A stretch of DNA of 64,000 nt from Vibrio azureus (GCF_002849855.1 NZ_CP018617.1:62001-126000), one strand, 5' to 3'. Positions 27,323-36,026 are shown, counted from the stretch's first letter. Numbers and translations: made by a program. The notes: generated from the letters alone by a model not told the origin.

Positions 27323-28540
27323 TTACCCCTGATTTAATGATGACCAATTTGAGTGCAGAACACGCTCGAGTTCCAATGCACTCTTTTGAACCGCATCTTG
27401 TGCCGTTGCTAATGTCTTTTTACCACCTTCGAAATCGCTCACTGTTAAGTCAAAAACTGTACTGTAGGTATCAGCACATGTTTCAAAAGCACGACTACGA
27501 GGGATTGTCGCCATCATCACTTGATCACCAAGTAGATAGTTCATTTCTGTTAGCACCGATACCTGCTTCTTGTTGTCATCTTCAAACATGGTTGGCATGA
27601 GACGAACAAATTCAAGCCCGTTCCAATCGTCAGGAAACATTTCATAAACCGTTGGTAAGTGCTGAAAAAAGTTAACTGTTGAAGCCCAATCCAAACGTTT
27701 GGCCGCACAGGGAATCAACAAAGCATTTGATGCATACATCGCGTTCCAAACTAACGGATCAACGTGAGGACCTGTATCAATCATAATAACATCGAAATCA
27801 TCCGCGATTTTATCGATAAGCTCTTCTTTTAACAGCCTAACAATATCTAGAGATGGATCTTCAGATAGCGTTTGCCATGCTTCAGCATTAAACATCGCGT
27901 CTTCAGGGAAAGCTGAAATAGATTTAAGATTTGGATACTGGGTTGGAAGTAGCACATTTTTATGTAGGAATTCACGATCAATCTCTACCCCATCAGGCAC
28001 ATTACCCAACATAACATCAACAGCAGAGTAAATATTATCATGTTCTGCTACACTGATCTGAGGGTTCAAGAACAGACGTAATGACCCCTGTGGATCTAAA
28101 TCAATTAAGCAAATACGATAACGTTTATCTAAATTAAGAGCCAAACAAGCTGCTAGATGAACCGCAGTCATTGACTTCCCTGTTCCACCTTTTTGGTTTT
28201 GAACATTAATAATCCAAGGTTTGTTCTCTGAATTTTTCTTTCGCTCATGAAATTTAGGGATTTCTGCAGCATCCATCAGCATATGTGCTTCTTCAAGGCT
28301 AATAGAGTAATGATTGGCATTATTTTTAGTAAACTGATGGCCCTCTGCTTCCATTTTACCAATAGCTTCATCAAGTTTACGACGAGTTAACCCTGAACGA
28401 GTTTCCATTAATGCCTTAGACATTGGAGGGAAATAATTGTCGCTTCTCTCTTCTAAGACAATCTCGATTCGATCAGCTTGAACTTGTTGAGTCAGTTCTG
28501 CTAACTCCAAAAGATTTTTAATTGTTTTTTCTCTTTTCAT
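27323..28540 (-). CDS. parA2: Chromosome 2 partition ATPase ParA2
   Basis: Walker-type ATPase of the P1/type Ia group that moves ParB2-bound origins. With the start at 28540 it has 405 residues, like Vibrio ParA2. An N-terminal DNA-binding region (about 1-105, with a winged-helix segment around SGLTRRKLDEAIGKMEAEGH) precedes the deviant Walker A QKGGTGKSMTA, LIDLDPQGSL and the Walker B region DVIMIDTGPHVDPL. The longer reading frame upstream of 28540 begins with an implausible hydrophobic stretch and lacks a ribosome site, whereas GGAAA lies before 28540. The N-terminal domain probably autoregulates the operon. Confidence 0.95.
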   Translation of the reverse strand: MKREKTIKNLLELAELTQQVQADRIEIVLEERSDNYFPPMSKALMETRSGLTRRKLDEAIGKMEAEGHQFTKNNANHYSISLEEAHMLMDAAEIPKFHERKKNSENKPWIINVQNQKGGTGKSMTAVHLAACLALNLDKRYRICLIDLDPQGSLRLFLNPQISVAEHDNIYSAVDVMLGNVPDGVEIDREFLHKNVLLPTQYPNLKSISAFPEDAMFNAEAWQTLSEDPSLDIVRLLKEELIDKIADDFDVIMIDTGPHVDPLVWNAMYASNALLIPCAAKRLDWASTVNFFQHLPTVYEMFPDDWNGLEFVRLMPTMFEDDNKKQVSVLTEMNYLLGDQVMMATIPRSRAFETCADTYSTVFDLTVSDFEGGKKTLATAQDAVQKSALELERVLHSNWSSLNQG

Positions 28541-28769
28541 GCCAATTTCCGTTGGAAAGTTACCTACCCATAATAGTACAACAAAAACATAATAAAACAA
28601 CAAAAAGCTGAACAAACATTTTTATGAAAAACCACATCAAAAATAGCTAAAAAAAGCCATAATCTGTATTACCAGAAAATAAGTATAAAAATTGACAACT
28701 TTAGACGAAAAAAATCATGTAAATGTGTACTATAAATCAAAAAACAAGAAAGTGTTACGGCGTCACTTA

Positions 28770-28782
28770 TTTACATTGTAAA
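28770..28782. promoter_or_regulatory. parS2: parS2-type site inside the origin control region
   Basis: TTTACATTGTAAA, exact consensus, 8 bases before the first 39-mer. Its place corresponds to parS2-B of V. cholerae, where ParB2 bound beside a 39-mer affects replication. Confidence 0.88.
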
Positions 28783-28790
28783 TATAAATA

Positions 28791-28829
28791 CCTTCGGAAC
28801 GATTAAAAACGTAGCTTAAATTACGGTAG
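28791..28829. repeat. RctB 39-mer element, copy 1
   Basis: Shares CGGAA, a 16-base spacer and TTAAATTACGG, at identical spacing, with the element at 29087. In V. cholerae 39-mers are inhibitory RctB-binding sites. The boundaries are approximate, set to 39 bases. Confidence 0.75.
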
Positions 28830-29086
28830 ATGCTATATCAACTTTCTAAACAACACCATAACAGAAATAAATGCGCCTCAGTCGTGGATCCTTGATCATT
28901 TTTCCGTTCTTAATAGACCAGAATAGGACAAGCCTGAAAGAACGATGATCAAGGAAAATAGGAAACGGAGGTTATTTTTGTTAGGAAGAATCGAAGCATG
29001 ATCAAGGTGTAAAACAAGCCATTCATTACTAATACATTGGCTTTTAAAGATCAAAACTATCGGAAATATGATCAAGTGCTATCAAT

Positions 29087-29125
29087 ACTCCGGAAGCATG
29101 GAGATTAGAAGTTAAATTACGGCTA
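29087..29125. repeat. RctB 39-mer element, copy 2
   Basis: Second copy of the CGGAA-N16-TTAAATTACGG element, same orientation and spacing as at 28791. Confidence 0.75.
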
Positions 29126-29402
29126 AATGCAGATAGAACGGGGGTTTAGTAGTAAGTTTTGGCAAATTGATTTGTTATAGATTACTTTTCTAAACCTTAA
29201 ATCAACAAAACCTTCCATTGATCATGCTTCCATAAGCTTTTAAGCACTGATTTTTTCATCCCAAATACTCTCTCGTTGAATTAGAAGAACAATAACCGTT
29301 AATAAATTGAAAAAATATCCAGCCTTGATCATTGATCCAATGAGAAAACTAGCTCGGATGAACACAAACAAAGTACTAAATTCAACTAATAACACAACCA
29401 AA

Positions 29403-29411
29403 TGTGGATAA
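29403..29411 (-). promoter_or_regulatory. DnaA box
   Basis: TGTGGATAA, the exact complement of the strong DnaA box TTATCCACA, placed just before the iteron array as in V. cholerae ori2. Confidence 0.88.
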
Positions 29412-29426
29412 CCTGTGTGGATATCA

Positions 29427-29553
29427 TGATCATTGTTTCTGAAAGTATTTGATCATATTTTCAAATAAATGATGATCATGCTTACACGAAAATTTGATCA
29501 TGTATTCGGGTTTGTTATGATCATACTTTCGAATAATTCTTGATCATACATCC
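29427..29553 (+). repeat. Six RctB 12-mer iterons of the minimal origin
   Basis: Six direct repeats with consensus TGATCATNNTTTC start at 29427, 29450, 29473, 29495, 29518 and 29541, that is every 22-23 bases or about two helical turns, so RctB would bind one face of the DNA. Each has a central GATC for Dam methylation, which RctB needs for binding in V. cholerae. Scattered copies in both orientations lie to the left. Confidence 0.93.
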
Positions 29554-29711
29554 ATAGGGGTAAAAATATTTAACTTTAAATATCAAATATTTAGATGGAA
29601 TAAAATCTCTGGATCAATAGATCATATAATCAATTAAGATCAAATTAAGCAAAAGATCTTATTAAAAGAAACAGAGATTTTTTTCTTTATTTATGAACTG
29701 TTTTTCTTTAT
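29554..29711. other. AT-rich probable DNA unwinding element
   Basis: Strongly AT-rich stretch (runs of A and T, repeated ATCA/GATCA motifs) directly after the iteron array and before the rctB promoter, where strand opening occurs in V. cholerae ori2. Confidence 0.75.
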
Positions 29712-29740
29712 CCTTCGGAACTATGATTGTACTACGGGCA
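29712..29740. promoter_or_regulatory. 29-mer, truncated 39-mer at the rctB promoter
   Basis: Starts with the same CCTTCGGAAC as the first 39-mer, and its TACGG core lies exactly 10 bases closer than in the 39-mers. That fits the 29-mer through which RctB represses its own gene in V. cholerae. Confidence 0.7.
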
Positions 29741-29761
29741 ATGTGAACTAGAGTTAAAATA

Positions 29762-31729
29762 ATGACAGACGAAAAAACTCTGATTAAATCTCCAAGAAGC
29801 CACAAAGATGGGCACCTATTCGAAGTGAATAAATCATCAGCAGATTGGGTCCAGCAGTACCAACACTTTAAAGGGGTAACCAAAAGCATCCTCGAACTGT
29901 TGAACCTCATTTCTTTGAGAGGGTTCAGTAGTAAAGATGGTTTAGTTTCAACCACAGAGATCGTTCAATCTACAGACGGACAGCTAACCAGAGCAGCATT
30001 GCAGCAACGTTTACGAACGGCTGTTAGTATAGGATTATTCACTCAAACTCCTGTTCGCTTTGAAGAAGGCCTGGCTGGTAAAACGATGCTACATAAATTC
30101 GTAAATCCAAGCCAATTAATATCGGCATTAGGGAATACCAGCCTCGTTACTGAAAAAGTGAGACAAAGCGAAAAACAAAAACGCTCTAAAGCACTTGCCC
30201 AAACACACGTCAATAAACGTCTATTGAATGAACATGGCCTAAATACTCCCCCGGTAATGAAGGATGAAGTTGATCAATTTATTGTTTCACCGACAAACTG
30301 GGCAGGGATCATTGATCAAGCTTTAGCGCCACCTCGAACAAGAAAAAGCTACCAAAAGTCACTGGTATCTATTTCAGGTACCAAAGCTGTCATTGAGACA
30401 CGATCGTCCAAAAATATCATGACAGTTGATGATCTTATGACGTTATTTGCCTTGTTTACGTTAACCGTCCAGTACCATGATCATCACAAAGATCAGTACC
30501 AGATGGACGCTACGCATGTTCCAAACAAAACACCGTTATACATCACTGATATATTATCTTTACGTGGCAAAAAAGACAGCGGTCCTGCTAGAGATTCAAT
30601 CCGTGACAGTATTGATAGGGTTGAGTTTACAGACTTTCAGTTGCACGAACTGACAGGTCGCTGGCTAAGTGAAAATATGCCGGAAGGGTTTAAAAGCGAT
30701 CGCTTCAGGTTTATAGCAAGAACCATTACCGCTTCTGAAGAAGCACCAACCGAAGGTATGGATGGTGAGATAAAGATCAAACCTAATCTTTACATCCTGG
30801 TGTGGGAGCCTTCGTTTTACGAGGAGCTTCTGACAAGAGACTACTTTTTCTTGTTTCCACCTGAAATCTTGAAACAACATACATTAGTCTTTCAACTTTA
30901 CTCATTCTTCAGAAGTCGTATGGTTCGTCGACATTCTGATTGCATGCTGTTGAGTGAATTGAATCAAAAATTAGCTCGCAATATAGAATGGCGTCGATTT
31001 TCTATGGATCTGATCCGAGAGTTGAAGCGATTATCAAAAGGAAAGGGGACTGATGAACTGTTTGTCGTTAATCTCTGGGGCTATCATTTAACGATCGAAG
31101 CAATGATCAACAACAACAAAGTTGTCGATTATCAAGTCGATATCAAATGTGACGTCGAGGAAGTCTTGCGCTACTCACGAGCCAAAATGACCAATGCAGG
31201 TAAACGCAACATGGCGCCAACCTTGCCTAACCCACTACGCAATGAGATGGTAACGAAGAAGCAACTTGATGAGCTTTCCGGGATCATTGATGGTGAGTTT
31301 GAGCCGATTCAGCGCAAGACCCCTTCTCCAAAAGGTAACTTAGGCCGTCGTGTGAAGCAGAAAAAGCATTTAGTGGAAATCAATGCAGACGAAGTTACTA
31401 TCACTCTATCTAAATATACTTCCTCAGAGGCTCTAGAACGCAGTATAACGGCTTTATCAGCTATGACAGGGCACTCCTATGCTTTAATCAAAGAAGAGTG
31501 CTCTGAATTCATTGAGAAGCTTGATTGGTTAAGAGTTGAAGATCAGCCGCTATCATATGAGACATTAAGTAAAACGGTTGAGCTTTTTAATAGTCTAACA
31601 GAAGCCAAACATCTCACGATTGAACGTTTAATCGCTGGTCTTGCTGTGAGACGCAAGATCTGCCGACAAGTGTTTGAAGGGCACATAGATGACGTCGTGA
31701 TTCGTGCATTAGAGGAAATGGCCAGTTAG
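29762..31729 (+). CDS. rctB: Chromosome 2 replication initiator RctB
   Basis: Vibrio-specific initiator that binds the 12-mers to open the origin and the 39- and 29-mers to limit replication and its own synthesis. The 655 residues are close to the V. cholerae length. I recognise the N-terminus (DGHLFEVNKSSADWVQQYQH) and the central winged-helix region (DSIRDSIDRVEFTDFQLHEL, LWGYHLTIEAMINNNKVVDY), with a basic linker (KGNLGRRVKQKKH) before the C-terminal regulatory domain at about 540. The gene follows the 29-mer promoter element directly, which indicates autorepression. It is read away from the origin and ends before a strong hairpin. Confidence 0.97.
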   Translation: MTDEKTLIKSPRSHKDGHLFEVNKSSADWVQQYQHFKGVTKSILELLNLISLRGFSSKDGLVSTTEIVQSTDGQLTRAALQQRLRTAVSIGLFTQTPVRFEEGLAGKTMLHKFVNPSQLISALGNTSLVTEKVRQSEKQKRSKALAQTHVNKRLLNEHGLNTPPVMKDEVDQFIVSPTNWAGIIDQALAPPRTRKSYQKSLVSISGTKAVIETRSSKNIMTVDDLMTLFALFTLTVQYHDHHKDQYQMDATHVPNKTPLYITDILSLRGKKDSGPARDSIRDSIDRVEFTDFQLHELTGRWLSENMPEGFKSDRFRFIARTITASEEAPTEGMDGEIKIKPNLYILVWEPSFYEELLTRDYFFLFPPEILKQHTLVFQLYSFFRSRMVRRHSDCMLLSELNQKLARNIEWRRFSMDLIRELKRLSKGKGTDELFVVNLWGYHLTIEAMINNNKVVDYQVDIKCDVEEVLRYSRAKMTNAGKRNMAPTLPNPLRNEMVTKKQLDELSGIIDGEFEPIQRKTPSPKGNLGRRVKQKKHLVEINADEVTITLSKYTSSEALERSITALSAMTGHSYALIKEECSEFIEKLDWLRVEDQPLSYETLSKTVELFNSLTEAKHLTIERLIAGLAVRRKICRQVFEGHIDDVVIRALEEMAS

Positions 31730-31897
31730 AGCACTAGGGAGAGCTCTCAATAAGATATTTTGTTTTATTTAGACTGAGCGTTAACTTTAGATTGACATTT
31801 ATGCTGCTAACTCCCAATAGAATAGCTCCCGAACAGACACCCTTTTGTTCTTTCTGATGATTAAATATTGGCTATTTTTTTATTAGCATTTCGTTTG

Positions 31898-31932
31898 GCG
31901 AACTTTTCTTTGTGAAAGGTTCGCTTTTTTTT
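31898..31932 (+). terminator. Rho-independent terminator downstream of rctB
   Basis: GCGAACTTTTC paired with GAAAGGTTCGC over a short loop, then eight T. About 170 bases after the rctB stop; the bases between show no gene. Confidence 0.8.
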
Positions 31933-31956
31933 ACTCAAATACCTTGAGGTCACTGT
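31932..31956. repeat. Dispersed intergenic repeat, degenerate copy
   Basis: ACTCAAATACCTTGAGGTCACTGTGGTA, a diverged reverse copy of the window's intergenic repeat. Confidence 0.4.
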
Positions 31957-32006
31957 GGTAGGGTTGCAATCAAAACTGCGATTATGAACGCTGAAATAGG
32001 ACGTTC

Positions 32007-32465
32007 TTAACCTTGATCATGCTTCTGTATTTCATTCCAATTTAATGATTCCATTAACTTTACATGCCCATTGATCAACTGGTGAGCTTGTGACCGCCAT
32101 TTACGTTGATCTTCTTGTTGCTGACAAAAGCTAATGCTCAAAACCGTTAGGTGCTGGATCCTTCTTAAGCACCAGTCCTTGATCAAAATATCCGTTGAGT
32201 GAGAGGTCGCACTCTGTTCTAATTTTGCTACGGTATATTGCAGGATCTGGTAAGCCTTATCTTGCTCTGTTTCACGAATATCCTGAAACGCTCTTAAATT
32301 CATATCTAACCAGCAAGCGAGTGCCTTGCTCTGCTCATCATTAAAGGTTGGTCCAAATATCGTTTGAGGGGCTTGGTAGAGAATGCGTTCTAAGGAGTTA
32401 ACTTGATCATCTTTCCGTGAACGGTACCATTTTGAGACTATATTCAACCAACTTGATATGTCCAT
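32007..32465 (-). CDS. Conserved-looking hypothetical protein convergent with rctB
   Basis: A 152-residue, probably cytoplasmic, helical protein rich in Gln, Trp and Arg (SWLNIVSKWYRSRKDDQ, CWLDMNLRAFQDIRETEQDK), without a recognised domain. The start at 32465 is set by GGAGTGAGT directly upstream; the longer frame runs back into an intergenic repeat. Two good RctB 12-mer matches lie inside the gene (cores 32014 and 32404), the first only five bases from the stop codon. It therefore sits in the RctB-site neighbourhood and may be a chromosome 2 housekeeping gene of unknown role. Confidence 0.7.
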   Translation of the reverse strand: MDISSWLNIVSKWYRSRKDDQVNSLERILYQAPQTIFGPTFNDEQSKALACWLDMNLRAFQDIRETEQDKAYQILQYTVAKLEQSATSHSTDILIKDWCLRRIQHLTVLSISFCQQQEDQRKWRSQAHQLINGHVKLMESLNWNEIQKHDQG

Positions 32466-32805
32466 ACTCACTCCAAGTAAGCTATTTGAGGTTATTGAGT
32501 CATAAGTATATACCCAAGTCACCTTAAGATGCTGTGTTCAGCGAGACGACCTTAGTTCTCAGGCGCAGCAATGATTCGGCGGTGTGGCGGTTTGATAAAA
32601 GTGAGAGGTCTGTCAAATACATTTGAAAGGGACCAATTTTATTAACTTAATCTTTTCGCTGCTATCATGCAAAGTGTAAATGTTGCTTCTGTCGTTAACT
32701 TTGTTAAATATTGCTAACGCTCACATTTCATTACCTTTTTTATTACTTCTATAAAAGCGCTCTGGTATAGATAAAGCACTAAGACTTGGTCCATTCGGAG
32801 GAAGT
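32466..32805. other. Intergenic region with one repeat copy
   Basis: Contains a copy of the dispersed repeat at its left end and an A/T-rich promoter-like stretch before the small gene at 32806. No other gene is seen. Confidence 0.4.
32508..32575. repeat. Dispersed intergenic repeat, long single-ended copy
   Basis: TATACCCAAGTCACCTTAAG followed by ATGCTGTGTTCAGCGAGACGACC and CTCAGGCGCAGCAATGATTC. The same left arm and internal section recur at 44843. Confidence 0.65.
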
Positions 32806-32991
32806 ATGTCTATTAATTCTATCGACCATGAAGAGATAAACAACATCACCAATAAATGGGATATTCCACAAGGTGATGCAAATAAAAGCTTAAAGTCAGC
32901 TCAAGCTAGACGTCGTATTGAGACTCTTCGCGAAATTAGAGAGAGTGGCCTCAGCATTGAAGAGGCGAGAGAAATGGGCCTTATTCATTAA
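32806..32991 (+). CDS. Small hypothetical protein
   Basis: A 61-residue acidic/basic helical protein with a C-terminal charged helix (ARRRIETLREIRESGLSIEEAREMGLI). A good ribosome site (CGGAGGAAGT) lies just before the ATG, which supports a real gene. No signal peptide or membrane segment is present. The SIEEAREMGLI end is reminiscent of short helix-hairpin modules in regulatory proteins, but I do not recognise a family. It stands alone between rctB and the yebC-like gene. Confidence 0.6.
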   Translation: MSINSIDHEEINNITNKWDIPQGDANKSLKSAQARRRIETLREIRESGLSIEEAREMGLIH

Positions 32992-33080
32992 CTTGGACAT
33001 AAATCAAAGGTAGCAGTAATGTGATCTTTAATGTTGCCTTTGGTTAACAAATTATTTTTCTTGGTCGTTTCTTGGGCGTA

Positions 33081-33093
33081 TTTACACTGTAAA
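33081..33093. promoter_or_regulatory. parS2: parS2-type ParB2-binding site
   Basis: TTTACACTGTAAA, exact consensus, the only parS2 site seen on the rctB side of the origin. Confidence 0.85.
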
Positions 33094-33126
33094 TAGGATA
33101 AAAAAATGTATCCGTGTATGGTGATA

Positions 33127-33157
33127 CATAAGTATCTTGAGTCACTTGAGTATACTA
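33127..33157. repeat. Dispersed intergenic repeat, partial reverse copy
   Basis: AGTATCTTGAGTCACTTGAGTATA, a reverse-oriented arm of the repeat family, 34 bases after the parS2 site. Confidence 0.55.
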
Positions 33158-33279
33158 ATCAAGTCGTTGACTCTGTGAGTATCAAGTAAATTGAGCTAAC
33201 CTTATTCGTTTCTCTTCTGTTCCGTGATTACTGTATGTTATAGTGTGCGACCAGTATTTTAAGTACTTTGAGGCTGCAC

Positions 33280-33504
33280 ATGTCGTTTAATCTATCTTTA
33301 CTGCCTTCTGCCGAGAAAACGAAAATAGAGCTTGATAAACAAGCTTCATTTTTAGTTTGGAAAATCAAAGAGTCCAAATCCGGCCATGAAATCATAGAAG
33401 ATGCACTAGCCAAGATTCACGATGTGAACGAAAAGCAAATCTTTCAAGAGTCAGTCGACAAGTACAAACGGGTTATGGGGGTAATAGCAAGCCCACGTGG
33501 TTAA
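33280..33504 (+). CDS. Small hypothetical protein
   Basis: A 74-residue, probably helical cytoplasmic protein (SLLPSAEKTKIELDKQASFL, KSGHEIIEDALAKIHDVNEK) without cysteines or membrane segments. The start at 33280 is chosen because TTGAGG lies seven bases upstream; a frame extension of four residues exists. I know no family for it. It is separated by about 310 bases from the yebC-like gene that follows, so it is probably transcribed alone. Confidence 0.6.
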   Translation: MSFNLSLLPSAEKTKIELDKQASFLVWKIKESKSGHEIIEDALAKIHDVNEKQIFQESVDKYKRVMGVIASPRG

Positions 33505-33816
33505 GCTATTTCAGCAGGTATAAGTAGGGCTAGCCCTTGTTATCTTGCAGAGTGAAATGGAAATACATTCACTTTTTTGCTAGAGTCTGTTGATATTTCG
33601 TGATGATTTTGCAGTGGTTGTATTTATTTCGTCTTAGTTGAAGTCATAACGCAGAGTTATTTTACTTATTATGCCGATACTATGTTGAGATTAACCACAA
33701 ACTCTGTTCAAGAGGGATAAGCTAGCCAAGATTACTAGTTTAAACAAAACTTAATCACGGAAACCTGATAAACCTAGAATCCTTCGCATTAAATTTGAAT
33801 TTAGAGAGACATCCCG
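33505..33816. other. Intergenic region upstream of the yebC-like gene
   Basis: About 310 AT-rich bases. I see no reading frame, repeat or clear RNA structure; it presumably carries the promoter of the next gene. Confidence 0.35.
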
Positions 33817-34533
33817 ATGGGAAGAAGTTTTGAAGTGCGCAAAGCCTCAATGGCAAAAACTGCAGGCGCAAAAATTAAAGTTTATTCCAAGTACGGTAAA
33901 GAGATTTACATGTGCGCTAAAAATGGCGGCATTGATCCTGACATGAACTTGTCACTGAAGCACCTTATCGCTAAAGCTAAAAAGGACCAAGTTCCTGCAC
34001 ACGTGATCGATAAAGCAATTGATAAAGCTAGCGGTGGCGGTGGTGAAGATTACGCACCTGCACGTTATGAAGGCTTTGGTCCTGGTGGTACAAGTGTTAT
34101 TGTTGATTGTCTTACTGACAATGGTAACCGTACTTTCCAAGATGTGCGCCAGTGCTTTGTTAAAGTTGGTGCTAAGATTGGCGTGGAAGGCTCGGTTTCT
34201 CACATGTTTGATCACCAAGCTGTGTTCCAATTCAAGGGTGAAGATGACGAAGTGATTCTTGAAACCTTGATGATGGAAGATGTTGACGTAACAGATGTTG
34301 AGCTAGAAGATGGTGTGATTACGGTATTTGCTCCTCATACTGAATTCTTTAAAACCAAAACAGCTTTGAATGGTGCCTTCCCAGAGCTCGTTCTTGATGT
34401 AGAAGAAATCACATTTGTACCTCAAACTCACACACCAGTTACTGGCGATGATACTGAGAAGTTCCAAAAGTTTTTAGATCTTTTAGATGATTGTGATGAC
34501 GTTCAGCAGGTTTACCACAACGCTGAACTGTAA
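33817..34533 (+). CDS. YebC/PmpR-family protein, chromosome 2 paralogue
   Basis: A 238-residue cytoplasmic protein of the YebC/PmpR/TACO1 family, which acts as a transcriptional regulator in some bacteria and assists translation of proline-rich stretches in others. It has the family start ([19 protein letters not shown]), the [14 protein letters not shown] region, the [17 protein letters not shown] motif and [17 protein letters not shown]. The gene opens with GAGAGACAT before the ATG and ends at a strong terminator, so it is a single-gene unit. Vibrios usually carry another copy on chromosome 1, and this one resembles the second-chromosome form. Confidence 0.93.
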   Translation: MGRSFEVRKASMAKTAGAKIKVYSKYGKEIYMCAKNGGIDPDMNLSLKHLIAKAKKDQVPAHVIDKAIDKASGGGGEDYAPARYEGFGPGGTSVIVDCLTDNGNRTFQDVRQCFVKVGAKIGVEGSVSHMFDHQAVFQFKGEDDEVILETLMMEDVDVTDVELEDGVITVFAPHTEFFKTKTALNGAFPELVLDVEEITFVPQTHTPVTGDDTEKFQKFLDLLDDCDDVQQVYHNAEL

Positions 34534-34555
34534 GGTTGACTGTTGATATTGATTT

Positions 34556-34584
34556 AAAAAGGCTTCCTTCGGGAAGCCTTTTTT
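34556..34584 (+). terminator. Rho-independent terminator
   Basis: A-run, stem GGCTTCC, TTCG tetraloop, stem GGAAGCC and six T. It ends the yebC-like gene and, having an A-run, may also serve the convergent rodA-like gene. Confidence 0.9.
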
Positions 34585-34598
34585 ATAAATACTCCGAA

Positions 34599-35717
34599 TT
34601 ATAACGATTGAGCTGTGAGGCTATGTGGATAATTCGAGTTGCGGGTATACTTTGAATAGCATAGTGACATAATGATACCAAAGCAGATCCCTTGGGTGAG
34701 CATTGCGGTACCACCATAACTAAAGAAAGGCAACGGACTGCCCATCACCGGGAGTAAGCCACTGACCATTCCTGTATTGATAAAGGCATACAAGAAAAAG
34801 CTCATAGCCAAAGCCCCGCTGACTAAACGAGCAAAGAAGTTATTTGATTGACATGCGAGATACATGATTCGTGCAGTGATGAATAAGTACAGTACAAGCA
34901 GGAGAAGGCAGCCAAGAAACCCCCATTCTTCAGCGTATGTCGAGAAAATGAAGTCGGTATGGCTTTCAGGGATAAACCCTAACGTTCCTTGAGTCGCATT
35001 CATCCACCCTTTTCCTTTCAGCCCTCCAGAGCCTATAGCAATCAACGATTGTATTATCTGATACCCGGAACCCAGCGGATCCGATTCAGGGTTTAAAAAT
35101 TGGGTCACACGACTCTTTTGATAGGATTCCATGACAAAAAACCAAAGAGCGGGTGCTGCGAGCAAAAGGCCTGTGAGAAATCCTCCTATTATTTTCCAAC
35201 TCATACCAGCAAAAAATAGTACGAATAGAGTGTATATAATGGTAAATACTGCTCCATCTAAATCGGGTTGAAGTGCAATAAGTCCGGCAGGAATCAGAGT
35301 TATCAACAAACAAACGGCAATTTTATAAGCACTTGGCCGTCCACCCTCAATATGCAAGAGCCAAGCAATCATAATTGGGATGGCAAGTTTGACTAACTCA
35401 GAGGGTTGAAAGCGAAAGAAACCGATATCTAGCCAGCGCTGTGAGCCGTTTGTACTGTCACCAAAAAACATAACTCCTAGTAATAAGGTGATGGTTGTGA
35501 AATAAAGATAGGGAGCGACACGTTGATAGTTTTCAGCAGGGATCGACGACATCAAAATAATAAATACAAACGTGAGTAAACATCGGGTCAAGTGTTTGAT
35601 TAACATGGCTTCATTAAAGCCACTAGCGCTCCAAAGAGTGAGTGAGCTGAAGATCATAAGTGGAATGATGGCCATTATTAAAGGCAGATCAAGCCTTGGG
35701 AAGAAACGCTTGTTCAT
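34599..35717 (-). CDS. SEDS-family peptidoglycan polymerase, RodA-like
   Basis: A polytopic inner-membrane protein of 372 residues with about ten membrane helices, of the RodA/FtsW/SpoVE family that polymerises glycan strands with a class B penicillin-binding protein. RodA-type motifs include GDSTNGSQRWLDIGFFRFQPSE, KLAIPIMIAWLL, ALQPDLDGA, GSGYQIIQSLIAIGSGG, GKGWMNATQGTLGFIPESHTDF and PLPFFSYGG. The family's catalytic Asp lies in the WLDIG-to-QPDLD part. No mrdA-type partner is adjacent, so this is an isolated paralogue on chromosome 2, in addition to the expected chromosome 1 gene. Confidence 0.92.
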   Translation of the reverse strand: MNKRFFPRLDLPLIMAIIPLMIFSSLTLWSASGFNEAMLIKHLTRCLLTFVFIILMSSIPAENYQRVAPYLYFTTITLLLGVMFFGDSTNGSQRWLDIGFFRFQPSELVKLAIPIMIAWLLHIEGGRPSAYKIAVCLLITLIPAGLIALQPDLDGAVFTIIYTLFVLFFAGMSWKIIGGFLTGLLLAAPALWFFVMESYQKSRVTQFLNPESDPLGSGYQIIQSLIAIGSGGLKGKGWMNATQGTLGFIPESHTDFIFSTYAEEWGFLGCLLLLVLYLFITARIMYLACQSNNFFARLVSGALAMSFFLYAFINTGMVSGLLPVMGSPLPFFSYGGTAMLTQGICFGIIMSLCYSKYTRNSNYPHSLTAQSL

Positions 35718-35875
35718 TTTCTAAAACCTATAAATACCCAAAACAGGACTTACATAGCTCAAGCTGCTAGTGCTCAAACTATTGTCATATCGATAAAGTT
35801 AATGAGAGGTAACAAGACAAGGTTCGACTGGGTGAAATCAATCCAATATATCTTGATACGGGATTAGGTAAGCAA

Positions 35876-35908
35876 TATATCCAAGCATCTTGAAGTCACT
35901 CGGGTATA
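35876..35908. repeat. Dispersed palindromic intergenic repeat
   Basis: TATATCCAAGCATCTTGAAG then TCACTCGGGTATA: two inverted arms back to back, the short form of the element. Confidence 0.7.
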
Positions 35909-36026
35909 AAATGCATAAATACACTAGGATGGCGTTTTATTCCACAAGTATTGTGTGTGAAAGTATGTTTATGCCCAAGATACTTGATTCAAAACAATAT
36001 TGAGGTGAATGGGGAATATAAAGCAA

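Larger units (their letters stand above)
28541..29761. other. oriCII: Replication origin of chromosome 2 (oriCII/ori2) with its incompatibility region
   Basis: A 1.2 kb gene-free region between divergent parA2 and rctB. From left to right: one parS2 site, a 39-mer, three single 12-mer sites at 28893, 28946 and 28999, another at 29069, a second 39-mer, sites at 29219 and 29326, a perfect DnaA box, a six-repeat iteron array, an AT-rich stretch and a 29-mer at the rctB promoter. GATC (Dam) sites are very frequent because every iteron contains one. This follows the Vibrio cholerae ori2 plan: a left regulatory half and a right minimal origin. The boundaries are mine. Confidence 0.93.

Noticed and set aside
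27286..27600. 104-codon forward frame over the parA2/parB2 junction
   Set aside because: Antisense shadow of parA2; the reverse genes are certain.
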